A DNA stretch of 64,000 nucleotides, from the NCBI RefSeq assembly GCF_000149955.1, contig NC_030989.1:3295839-3359838 (forward strand). The letters are read 5' to 3'. The DNA comes from Fusarium oxysporum f. sp. lycopersici 4287 (Eukaryota > Ascomycota > Sordariomycetes > Hypocreales > Nectriaceae). The translations under genes and the position numbers were made by a program. The stretch's first letter is position 1; every line of letters begins with the position of its first letter. Of the stretch, positions 44,439-54,953 are shown one piece after another. The notes under the pieces are model-generated. The model did no database searches. It had not been told where the DNA came from and saw only the letters and a program-made list of their open reading frames with translations.

Positions 44439-45928
44439 ATGACTCGCTGGAACTCACTCCCCCAAGAGATTCGCGGCATGATCTTGGGGTACAACGTTAT
44501 TCACGACCGTATCGCGCCCTATGCTCCTGTCTCGATAGAATGGCGCGACGCCATTGAGAAGACCTTTCGGCACCTTCGTATTCAAGCTTCATCTTCGGAC
44601 GCTTGTGGTAGGACCCCAACGGTATTTGAGAGTCTTAGACGGCTGTGTGGTCGACACAGACGACTCGTCAAACACATCTGGCTCAACATTGAGCATACCA
44701 AGCATCCTAAATGGTGGGACGGTAGCTATAACCTTAGCTCAGAGGATCGGGCTATCGGCGTTGCTGTGAAACGGTTATTCCAGGCCGTGGAATCCTGGCC
44801 GTCACAGAACGACTTGATGCTAGAGATCAATGTGTATGAGCCTATGTACTACTCGGAGGAGTGGCTCAAGGGGCATCACTCTGGGGGTCCAGGGGAACAA
44901 GACGAAGATATGTGTCTTTTATCGACTTCTGAACCCAGGGACCTCGCGACCCCTTCCCGCAAGGCACTATAGTGCTTGTTTAATAGGTTGGACTTTGACA
45001 TGCCATCTACTCCCTCTGTCCAAGCCGTTACCAAGTTTCTTCTTCCTCGACATTGCAGGCGTCAATTTTCAGCAGAAACTCTGTCTTGCATGTTCAGACG
45101 ACTTCCCCGGTTGGAAGAGATTGCCCTTGAGACTTGGGATCTCTCGGATATTCATTATGGATTCTCTCATGGTTACAGTAAGTCTTTGACTCCAAGTTAC
45201 GCTGCAGTTTCAAGTACTGACATGTTCGCAGGATATGCACAACACTTGCTTGCGGCATCTGATTCTTTCAATAACTTCAAATCGATGACCGTTTTTCAAG
45301 ACCACAACGAGTACTTCAACGCGGTATCTCGCCTCCACAGAGAGGAGCTTCCACGCAGTCATTAAGCAACCGTAGTGACTCCGCCGGTCATACCGTCGAG
45401 GCAGCCAGTACTTGCTTGGGAATTCGCGACAGCAAGTCTCTGCCTTGAGCATCTCTCCATTTCTTTTATGATTGACGCCGCCGACTTCTTCGATCAATAT
45501 CGAGAAAAGTGGCTATGGTGCGAGTTGCGTTCCCTTACACTGACGTCCCAACTTCTCACCTGTAATGGCGACTCTTTCAAGATCAGCGGACTATTAAAAA
45601 CTGCTGCGCAAATGGCCACGCGCATGCCAAAGTTGGAGAGGCTTACAACATGGAACGGTGGAGTCAACAAAGCATACGCCTTCACATATCACAAGCATCA
45701 ACACAATGCTTCGGTGACATGGCAGGCAAAGGGGGTACACAGCTACACCCGTCAGTGCACAGCGCTTGGGAAAACGTGCATTCTCGATGCTCTCTCAGTT
45801 TCGAAAGTAAGGGCACTTGGCCTATTATTTTGTCTCACGCCGCTGCCATCTCGTGTTTGGGGTTGGGGCATGTGGTGAGCGATGTGTCGTTGAGACAGAT
45901 ACAACTGGAGAATAGTATTACTTATTAG
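44439..45928 (+). pseudogene. Broken F-box-like gene (DUF6546-like family)
   Basis: The start MTRWNSLPQEIRGMILGYNV is an F-box-like helix. The frame continues with LRRLCGRHRRLVKHIWLNIE and LMLEINVYEP. It is stopped by TAG at 44970, stays open in the same frame (LFNRLDFDMPSTPSVQAV), and contains a clean 54-nt intron (45178-45231, GTAAGT...CAG). It is stopped again by TAA at 45363, resumes in frame (FATASLCLEHLSISFMID, LRSLTLTSQLLTCNGDSF) and shifts frame near the GGGGG run at about 45,730 to end as SDVSLRQIQLENS. The parts are in the right order for the fungal F-box/DUF6546 family as I recall it. Three lesions make a functional product unlikely. Confidence 0.7.
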
Positions 45929-46461
45929 TATGTTGGGGTAATTGGAAGGGTCTGCATTGCGAAGATAGAGGCATTTACAAATATCTCAGCTTATTATATG
46001 TCAACAGCACGTGAGGAGGATTGTCATCCTTGTCGTCTCCAAGTGAAGTTACTCGCATACAAGAAGCAAGCTTAATTCCCCACGGGAAAGCCACCGAGGT
46101 GTTTGTTTCATCCCACTTGACTCGCTCGCTAAGAAGAAAAGTATGAGATCTTCCCTGGTTGCACTCAGGCTAATGCGACAGTACCACTCATCACTGCATC
46201 TCGGGTCGATGGCAACCGAGAGAAAGTCAGGTGAGGTCGAGGCAGCCAAATAATACATCCACTATACCGTCAAGCAAAGGATTATGGGGATAACTCGGGA
46301 ACTGTCTGCATAAAGCGGCTAAATGGAAGTTGAGAATGGCGATTCGAGTATATAAGTCAATTGACAGACTTGGTAACGATGTGCATCGTCTGCTGCATCA
46401 TCTTTGTGCTCTGATCACCTTCTTCTCTAGTAAATCTCTTCCTTCAATAATTCAATGTCTT
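45929..46461. other. Intergenic spacer
   Basis: Promoter side of the MFS pseudogene; no other gene seen. Confidence 0.5.
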
Positions 46462-48354
46462 ATGCCCAAATCATTGAAACAGCCCTTCTTCGGTCTCAGA
46501 GGAGGATGGCTTACATTCTGGATAATAGTTCGTCACGCAACGCAACCCTTCACTTACACCTTCTCACCATCCCAGGTTGCATGCGCAACTGACATGACAC
46601 TCTTTGGCTACGACCAAGGAGTGTTCAGTCAGTTCACCCTTGGCCTCCATTAAACTCAACCTCTGACACTCTCAGGTGGTGTTGTCGTAACTCAAGACTT
46701 TCTCAAACTTCACAACCTCGTCGGTCCAACAAAGACGAACGTCCTTGCTACTGTAACTGCAATCTATGGCATCGGTTGCTTTGTTGGCGCTGTCATTGCT
46801 TTCACTATTGGCGAAAGGCTCTGAAGGAAGAAGGCCATTATCGTTGGTACAGTGATCATGTCGATTGGCACCGTTATAAAGGTTACATCTTATAGTCTTC
46901 CGCAGATGATCGTCGGGAGGGTAGTTCTTGGGTGAGTGGCCCTCCACTTGGGCGTAGCATGGACTGACTGGGTATAGAATAGGGAATGGTATAAACACCG
47001 CTACAGCACCGATATGGCAGACTGAGACAGCACAAGCCAAATGGCGAGGTAAACTTGTCATTCTCGAAATGGCGATGAACATTGCTGGTTTCTGCTTCGT
47101 CAACTGGATCAACTACGGTTTATCCTTCGTTGAAGGCTCTGTCGCATGGAGGTTCACCCTGGCCTTTCAGTTTGTGTTCATCTTTGTGCTTTTCGCCACT
47201 GTTCCATGGCTTCCAGAGTCTCCTCGGTACTGGTATACACCTGACTCTTGAGACAACGGCTAACAATGAACAGCTGGCTCATCGCTCACGGTCGCACACA
47301 AGAAGCAACAGAGATCCTCGCCTGTATCGAAGACAAACCAACGACATCCCCAGTCGTAACAGCTCAACTTCACGAGATCCAGTATAGCGTTGACTATGAA
47401 CTTCAACACGCTGTGAAGTGGAAGGATATCCTCCTCCGTCGCAAGACACGACCGATACCAAGACTCTTCGGCGTTTGTTGCTCGGTGCAAACACCCAACT
47501 CATGCAACAATTCGGCGGAATTAACATCATGAGTTACTACATGCCCACCGTTCTCATCAACAGCGTTGGTCTATCAGAGAGTATGGCCCGTTTGCTCTCC
47601 GCTTGCAACGCAGTGTCTTACCTAATCTTCTCATCAATCGCGATTCTTCTTGTTGAGAGATGGGGACGGAGAGGACTTATGCTACTCTCCACGTCTGGTC
47701 AACTATTGTCGTTCTTGGTCATTACTATTCTTTTGAGGTACGCGGTTGGTGATATGAAGGAGCCGCTGGGATCGGCTTCTGTGGCGTTCTTCTACTTTTA
47801 CTTCATTTCTTTTGGGGTCGGGATGTTAGGTGTGCCGTGGTTGTATCCCACAGAAGTGAATTCTCTTCCCATGAGGACGAAGGGAGCAGCGCTTGCTACT
47901 GGGACAAATTGGTACTTATCGGGCTTTGTATTGATGTTTGAGTATAGGACTAACAGGCAGCAGGATCACAAACTTCATCGTTGTGGAAATTACTCCTATC
48001 GGCATCCAGAATCTTGGCTGGCGCTTCTGGATTGTATGGACTGTTACAAATGCCTTGTTCCTGCCAGTTATTTACTTTCTATACCCTGAAACATGCAAGT
48101 TCAGCGCTTCAAGTAACATGACCAAAGCTTACCTATTCCCAGCGAACCGAAAACTTGAGGATATGGATGCCTACTTCCGAGAAAACCCCTCCGTGATGGT
48201 CATCAGAGATAATGACGCGATCGTTACCAAGAGACCTGAGAAGTACATTCAACGGGAGCAGGAGGACATCCAGAGGGAAGAGGCTGAGGATGGAAGTCCG
48301 GTTGTAGGAGTTGGTCCTGAGGAGAAGGGTCTCAGGGAGCAAGGAAACTTCTGA
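46462..48354 (+). pseudogene. Broken MFS sugar transporter gene
   Basis: Exons inferred: 46462-46527, 46576-46627, 46676-46931, 46978-47226, 47274-47911, 47964-48094 and 48143-48354, with introns of 46-52 bp and consistent phases. Sugar-porter signs are VACATDMTLFGYDQGVFSG, IYGIGCFVGAVIAFTIGERL, GIGNGINTATAPIWQTETAQ, LPESPRW, LMQQFGGINIMSYYMPTVLI, ERWGRRGLMLLS and WLYPTEVNSLPMRTKGAAL. Two lesions are visible. A TGA at 46822-46824 falls in GERL-R/G-KK, exactly where an Arg or Gly codon is expected. A frameshift at about 47,445-47,455 separates KDILLRRK from DTKTLRRLLLGANTQ. The last intron (48095-48142) begins GCAAGT and ends CAG. Known family: hexose/quinate-type proton symporters of the plasma membrane. 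The substrate cannot be told. Confidence 0.82.
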
Positions 48355-48665
48355 GTCTAAGGGCCACTAAGCTTGTCTAAATCATATTGTCATTTAGGAT
48401 AGGCGTGTTGAGTTTCCTTAACGCCGCAAGAAGGGGCTGCGATGAAGGTTGTTCCAACAGTAGGGGTATTACAAGATCACGGATGTGAGGAGTTCAGAAA
48501 CGCCAAATATATTTCAAGAGCTGAAGTAGGCTATGCAAATTCTACTCTTGAGTTTCTTGGTGTGTGAATAGACATGAAACACGGTGAACTATTGACACAC
48601 CTCGTCGATCCATGTTCATCCGCAGCCAGTTCTTAATCGTAAACCCCTCTTCAGATGATTCGTCG

Positions 48666-49580
48666 TCAGATAGACTCTTCATCATCAGCGTCTTCGTCTT
48701 CTCTCTGCATATCCTCACCGATGGCGATCTCAGTCTCTTCATCACTTTCATCCTCTTCCTCCTCAATATCCCATTCCATCGCCTTCTCCCCGTACATATC
48801 CATGTAACTTTGTGCCGTGATGGGCAGCACTGCATCCCCATTGTCAAACCTCCTCAACTTCAACTTTGCCGCTTTGAACCACCATCTCTCCAAGAACTCG
48901 TCCTCCAACTCCACAAAATGCGGATTTCGCTTCACCATACGAACCTTTCCGTGCTTCTCCCCGCCTGGGCCATTCCTTATCTGTGGCTTGTACAGCAAGT
49001 CATCAAAGATAGGACAGTCAAACCAGGGCGAACTGAGAAGCACATCGCGCCAAAGGCCATCTTCATGGGCTTGCTGTGTCTCCTTAAGATGCGGGGAGTG
49101 CATGATCTCGCGCTACCAGGCCAGCATACCGTGCATGTCGTGGAATTCCCAGAGTCGTGCGTTGGGAGCGTGGATATCTTTGTAGCGACGATTTGAGCGG
49201 TCAAGAGCAGTCCAGAAGAAGAATTGGATGTGTTCGTCCTTGTATTCCTGGATGTTGGGGCTGCTGCTGAGGGTCATGAAGATGCGTACTCTGCTGGAGG
49301 CCGCGAGAAGCCAGTCTTCGTCTAGATCTGATGTTGATGGAATGATAGGGCTTTTGTTATTTGGATAAGGGAAAAGATCTAAAATCGGGGTATGGCTTTT
49401 GTGCCACATCGCTTCGATGTTGCCTGGAGGGTCTGGCCTGTAGCCTTCAGGGATGTCATCCTCCATCATGAGGTCTCTGCTTAGGAATTTACCAAGTTCT
49501 TGACCTGCCAGAATGAAGGAGATCTTTATAGTCGCAATCACTGCAAGTCTACTCTGTGAAGCAAACGCCTTCGTTGGCAA
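48666..49580 (-). CDS. Unknown conserved-looking protein with one in-frame TAG
   Basis: The minus frame from about 49,580 (first in-frame ATGs at 49469 and 49466) runs through AMWHKSHTPILDLFPYPNNK, SSRVRIFMTLSSSPNIQEYK and DEHIQFFFWTALDRSNRRYK to LWEFHDMHGMLAW, then TAG at 49115-49113. It continues in the same frame with REIMHSPHLKETQQAHEDGL, LLSSPWFDCPIFDDLLYKPQ and FLERWWFKAAKLKLRRFDN to an acidic tail ending at 48666. I see no GT-AG intron that would remove the TAG in phase. No family is recognised. The 5' end is unresolved; an acceptor-like GGCAG lies near 49,505. A parallel frame at the 3' end (48542-48700) might add a C-terminus. Confidence 0.5.
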
Positions 49581-50175
49581 ACGCTATGAAGCAGCATTGA
49601 TGATCAACAAATCGCACATCAATCATCGTACAACAAACAGTAAAGAGTTGCAAGAGCACCCTCAAACGCAACTTAATCGAAGCGAATGTTTTCATCAAAC
49701 ACGAGCCCATAACGGAGAGTGATTCCATCGCATAAGGATAAAGCCGTCACTGTAAGCCAGCTGGTCAAGACGCGGCAGTAAAGGATGAAAATAAATAAAC
49801 ATGATTCCTCAAGATTCAAACATGTTTCCGTATATTGTTGCTATGAATGACCCAAGTACAAAGACATAAAGACAAAGCAAACAACCTCAATCGCTTCAAG
49901 GTAATGGCGATACCTTCACTTGCTAATCCCTACAAATCTACTGGCCAATCCGCTTATGTAACCCACTTTCACATCCCAGCACCCAAAGCTCCCCAGTCAC
50001 CTTACGTAATCGGTCAAGTCTGTCAACCGGAATTGACTGGCAGCTCAATTCAATCAATCACCTCACAAACCGAAGCCCGCCCAACGCGACAGCAAACGAC
50101 GAGCCCGCCCGCACGAGGGACGATACGACAGTAGCGACATTCGAGACCAGCGAGCGACATTCATATTTGCCCAGC
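49581..50175. other. Promoter region of NDUFA13 and 5' side of the unknown gene
   Basis: No supportable gene. The last ~200 bp, A/C-rich, form the leader of NDUFA13. Confidence 0.5.
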
Positions 50176-50903
50176 ATGCCTCAGGATATGCCCCCTCGGG
50201 GCGGGTATGAGCCCGTCCAGTACAAGGTGCGTTGGAGGTTTACGGGAGTGCAAATGGGACGATGTGCTGTTTGAGGATGTCTGGGGGATCAATTGGTTTT
50301 ATAAGAGTTTGTTAAATGGGTTGAGGGGGTGTCACGATCGATTGCGAGGGCTGGGAAGACATGGAGCAGTTGCAGGCAGTTGAAATGAACGTTTATCTGA
50401 CTTTCTACAGCGAAACCTCCCCGCGAAGGGTTTCCGTCCTGGTATCCTCCTCCTCGGAATGGGCGCTGTTATGGGCTATGGCTGGTATAAGCTGATCGGC
50501 GGCATGCGCGAGGCCAAGTACGTTATTTCTCCCTCTAGCCGAACATGCATCTACAACAAAGCACGTCGACAATCTACAAACACCCCACGACCACGATTGC
50601 TTACACAGAAAACAACGATATCGAGTCCAATACTAACAGCTACCAGCGAACTCAGCCGTGAAAAGATGTGGGCTCGCATCAACCTCATTCCCCTTCTCCA
50701 AGCCGAAGAGGACCGCGATCAAGTCCGTCGATACCTGGCCGACCAGAAGCGCGAGAAGGAGTTGCTTGGTGACAATACCAAGGTTTACAACAGCGACCGG
50801 TTAGTTCCCTCATCAAGAGGTAGCGTTGATGGGGAATACGCTAACACGGGGCAGATTCGTGAGGCCGACTTTCGCTGTTACACCCCCTCCTACTACAAAC
50901 TAA
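50176..50903 (+). CDS. Complex I accessory subunit NDUFA13 / GRIM-19
   Basis: Four short exons, 50176-50226, 50411-50517, 50647-50799 and 50855-50903, join exactly to 119 residues. The introns are 184, 129 and 55 bp. The protein reads MPQDMPPRGGYEPVQYK / RNLPAKGFRPGILLLGMGAV, MGYGWYKLIGGMREAN, ELSREKMWARINLIPLLQAE, EDRDQVRRYLADQKREKELL and FVRPTFAVTPPPTTN. It has the single GxxxG-like membrane helix and the charged matrix/intermembrane segment of the GRIM-19 family. Known role: a stalk-base accessory subunit of mitochondrial NADH:ubiquinone oxidoreductase. The small exons hide it from simple ORF scans. It is convergent with the SDR gene, 84 bp between stops. Confidence 0.92.
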
Positions 50904-50987
50904 ACTGTGGAAAGACGCAAGCTTGTATATATGTTTTTAACAAAGTGGCTTTACCTAGAATTGAAAGGACTACTAGGAAGACACTGG

Positions 50988-51948
50988 CTACCCCGACTGT
51001 GACTGCTTCACACTCTCGATCTTCTCTTCTGTCCACTCCCACAGCTTCTTTCCCAATTCCTCACTAAAACACATATCATCCCCCTTGTTTGCCTTTCCAA
51101 CTGGTTCATAAAACGCCACTGTCTCATCCCTCTTGACGTCTCCTGCAGCAGCCCAAGCAGTGTTGTATCCACCCTGTTCAACCGTCATCATATATGGGTT
51201 GGTAACATACACAAACATTCTCTTCCAGAATCCCAAGCCTGTGACCAGATTCGTAGCGATAACACCAGGATGAACAACAACGCTCTTGATAGCAGGGTAT
51301 CGTCGTTCCAATTCCTTGGCCAAGACGATATTGGCGAGTTTGCTCTGTCCGTAACGACTCCATGTCCCAAAGGGTAAGTGTTCTTGGAGTGAATGGAGCG
51401 TCTCAAACTCAATGCCCTTCTTTGGATGGCCTGCGTATCCGAGTGAAGTAACACTTACGAACCGAACCTCACCCCCCTTTTCCGCGGTCTTCTGCATGAT
51501 TGGTAAAAGAGCCATCAAAAGCGTCGCATTGCCAACATGGTTAACGCCAAACTGCAACTCAAGTCCATCTTGAGTAAGCCCATCAACAGCCATGACTCCC
51601 GCATTTGCGATGAAGACATCCAACCGATCATGCGTGAACTGCTTCGCTACGGAGCGCATGCTTGCGATGGATGTGAGATCACATTCGAGGAATGTTGCAG
51701 GAACGGGAGAGATGGTAGATATGAGAGATGATGCGGAGGTCGAGGAGCGGCCGGTGAAGTAGATGTGAGATGGATTGTGAGAGGCAAGAGTGAGGATGGC
51801 AGAGCGGCCTAGACCGGAAGTTCCTAGTGTTTTGTTAGTAGGGGACTGAGAAGAAGGATAAGGGAGACGGACCGCCGGTGATGAGGATGACTTTTCCGGT
51901 AAGAGAGGGAATGTTGGTTTCCGGATTGAAGCCTTTGAAGGGTGCCAT
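50988..51948 (-). CDS. Short-chain dehydrogenase/reductase (retinol-dehydrogenase-like)
   Basis: Exon 1 (51948-51873) encodes MAPFKGFNPETNIPSLTGKV / ILITGG. A 49-bp intron (GTCCGT...CTAG) follows, then exon 2 (51823-50988), giving 303 residues. Classical SDR signs are the ITGGTSGLGRSA nucleotide motif, split by the intron, DLTSIASM, IANAGVM (NAG), FVSVTSLGYAG (catalytic Ser) and RYGQSKLANIVLAKEL (YxxxK). PGVIATNLVTG follows the fold. No membrane anchor is evident, though a hydrophobic WKRMFVYVTNPYMM stretch is present. The substrate is unknown; fungal members act on steroids, aldehydes or secondary metabolites. Confidence 0.9.
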
Positions 51949-52642
51949 GATTACGATGGATCGTGATTTCAGGATCAAGACAAAGAACAGCGTTGTAGAT
52001 AAAGGAGTTGTGTTGATTCAAGTGCTTGTACGAAGGTAACAAAAGTTGCTGCCATCCTCAATCAAGGAACGACTCGTCCTTCTTATACAATTCCTCCGTG
52101 TGTAATCCTAATTACAAAGCGACACACTAAACGTCATGACTTTGTTGTGCGGCAAGTGTCTTTCTAAGTGAAGCGGCATGATAGATCCCCGATGTGAGAC
52201 GGGTTTCTACAGTAGCTCTCACTAACCCGTTCAGGCTCAGATCACACCAGATATTGTTAGTACGGGATAGTTAACCATCCCTGTCTCTACGTAAAAAATC
52301 GGCGACAAAATCTCCGGCGGAGCGTAATCGATTTCCAAGCCTCATCCGATCAAAGGGATAGAGCGAATGACACACAATAGCTCTCACGTTTCACAAGGCC
52401 ACTCATCAAATTGGATTAGACACAATAACGTGCTTGTAAGACTTGATTCCCCTTGCCTCGGGGTATTACACAGCATAATTACCAGTACAAATCTCAAACC
52501 AACCAACTCCCCTCCGTCATGCACACGCTTCTATCTCCATTTTACTGATGTAAATGTAGGGTAAAAAACATCCTATTCCATATCGCGCCTGACACCATCC
52601 CCGAGGTTTCAAGTCTTCAGTTCGCCAGTAATGCATCTCATA
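51949..52642. other. Intergenic spacer
   Basis: Promoter of the SDR gene and 3' side of FCP1. No gene seen; the 52367-52564 frame lacks support. Confidence 0.5.
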
Positions 52643-54953
52643 TCAGTCCGCCATCAACTCTGCTAGCAACTCTCTCTCCAGCTCGTCCTCATCAAAATCC
52701 GCGCCATCGTCAACATTCACCAGAGGCTCTTTGTCCCTATCCTCCACGGCTTCGTCGCCTGTTGGTACTGGTGTAGGTAGACTTCCGTCTTCTGTATCTT
52801 GGTCGTCGCCGTTGGGTGTTTGTATTGATCGGAGACCGGAAGCGCCCCTATTACGAGCCAGACGTTGCTTCTTGGCTAGGACACTTTCGCCTAGATTTGA
52901 GCCGTCGTCGTCTGACTCATCGGCATCAGCCTTACGTTTAATGCCCTTCGAGTTCTGACCGTCCACGGATTCGACGTCTGATTCTGTGACTGTGGGGGCA
53001 ATGCTCACGTCGCCATCGTCGCCAACATCATCATCCAGGAACTCGGCCAGTTCATCTTCAGCTTCTCCCCAATCAAAGTCCCTAAGCTCTTGCCCCGTCT
53101 GCGCATCTTCAGCTTCGTCGGCTTCCGATGTAACTTCGGTTGTATCATCCCCTCCCTTCTCCCTATCAGCGTCGAGAATCTCTAAAAAATAAGGTCGCTC
53201 GTCGAGTCGTCTCCATTGACTTAGGCAGTCGGTGAGCCAGTTTTGGTTGACAATTTTAATGCTGGGGATTTTTGCTGCCTGCTGCACCTTCTTGGTACGA
53301 GGGCGTGATGAGGCAACGACAAGATGTGTGACTCGTTTCGATACTGTATCCAGGACCTGAGCGCCATAACTCTGAGCTTGCATACCGATCTCTGACTCTT
53401 CTACTCTCACACCCAGGGGCACAAGACCTGATAGCACAATCACAAGACCAGACAAGACATTGGACTTGAGTTCGTCAAGAATATCGCCGACATCCGGTAC
53501 CATGGACAAGTCGACGCCATCGTCAACAGATGCCCTTCGCTTAGACTTGCTATGCGCAGGTGGGTGTGTTCCCTCTTTCTCTCTTCTTTCCGCTCGTCGC
53601 CGGTCGTATGTCTCGTAAAAGGCTGTGTGTAAGTCTGTAAGATGGTCTTGGAGCGCGATAAGCTCCTCATCGTCGTCAACAAGAACGTTTCGGTGGTGGA
53701 CATGTGGTGATTCGCTAGCATTCTCGCCAACATTCGTCTCTTGCTGATCGTCTTCCTTGTCGAGCTCTTCCTGCATATGAAGCAAAGGCCCGGTCCTTGA
53801 TTTGCTTCTCGAGTGTCTTTTCCTGTTCTTCTTCCTGAACCTTTAGACTGGCTGCATCGTCTCCGCCGCTCATTCTAGCAATCTCATCCATTGGTGAAGC
53901 TTTTGGTGCTATTTTCACGCCCTTTTCCACCGGCTTCGACTTGAGTATAGGTAGAATGTCTGTTCGCTTAGGGAGGAAACTCGAGTTGATATCGCCAATA
54001 CCCTTGAAGAAATCGTAGGGCACCACCTTGATAAGGTTCGGTCGGTTCATAGGCCACACGTCGGCTCGGTCGTCAATAATAACTACCATGTCTGTGCTGA
54101 CGGGGAACAGACGTTGTAAGCTCTTGGCAGTGATGCTACCATTCTCATCACGACTGATGACCCGGTTTCCAAAGAGCTTCTGGTCGGGATCGACGATCTT
54201 GGCGATGTTAAGGGCGTAGGCGCGTGTGCCCATGGTGTAAACATGCAACTCGTACATCTTGGAGACCTCGTCCAAGAATTCCATCAATCCAGGTCGAAGC
54301 TTGATATAGTATGTACAGCCGCTGGTCAATCCGCGAGGACCGTCGTCATTGAGCTGGAAGTCCCTAACATCCTTCACAGCTTCGTAATTAGGATTCGTCG
54401 GATCGTTCTTCCACTCTCCGATCGTGGGTTCTATACAAGCATGAATAATAGTTTGATCAAGATCGACAACGAGACTCAGTTTCCGTTGTCTGAGTAGGCG
54501 CTTCTGGTTCTCGTGCTCGGCCTTTGTAGCGACGCTTTCGCTGACTCTCAAAACAGTCTGGTCATGGCTCATGTTGATCATGGCGCGATCTGTGTCGAGG
54601 TTATCACTCGCCCAGTTGATCTCAGTCATGTCAGCGCCGCACAAACTGCAAAGGCCTTGCACCTGAACTTCATGACCGCACGCTTCTTCAACCATCAGAC
54701 AGGGCGAGTCAGCCGCGATCTCCTGGCCTTCGCGGATGCGCCATTGCTTGAGTTTGCCTTCAGCGGGACTATCGAACTCGGTATATGTGGTTTCATCGTT
54801 CCAAGTCTCCTCGTTGACCTTGCGCTTCCAGTGGAACTTGTACTCAAAAATGCTTTCTTGTTTCTTGATCGCATCACCAGGTTTCTTGAGTAGTTTTGTA
54901 ACGATGATGGGGTAATGTAGGCGCGAGCCTAGTGGGACGATCTTGTCGTGCAT
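52643..54953 (-). CDS. FCP1: RNA polymerase II CTD phosphatase FCP1 (frame shifted once)
   Basis: The start MHDKIVPLGSRLHYPIIVTK (54953) is chosen because FCP1 proteins begin just before the LHYPI block; longer frames upstream look like leader. A biotinyl/lipoyl-like N-terminal region and CGHEVQVQGLCSLCGADM precede the FCP1 phosphatase domain. That domain shows LSLVVDLDQTIIHAC (DxDxT, residues about 164-168), YYIKLRPGLMEFL, HVYTMGTRAYALNIAKIVDP and MVVIIDDRADVWPMN. A BRCT domain follows (NVLSGLVIVLSGLVPLG, VTHLVVASSRPRTKKVQQAA, WLTDCLSQWRRLDERPY), then an acidic tail ending ELERELLAELMAD. The frame changes by one base at about 53,790 (CCC run) between EKQIKD and LLHMQEELDKE. No intron fits. 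Known role: dephosphorylates Ser2/Ser5 of the Pol II tail; essential in yeasts. Confidence 0.88.

Noticed and set aside
44964..44975. GCACTATAGTGC perfect palindrome around the TAG of the F-box-like gene, as a regulatory site
   Set aside because: One short palindrome inside a decayed coding region; no supporting context. Because of the other lesions this TAG was also not proposed as an editing site.
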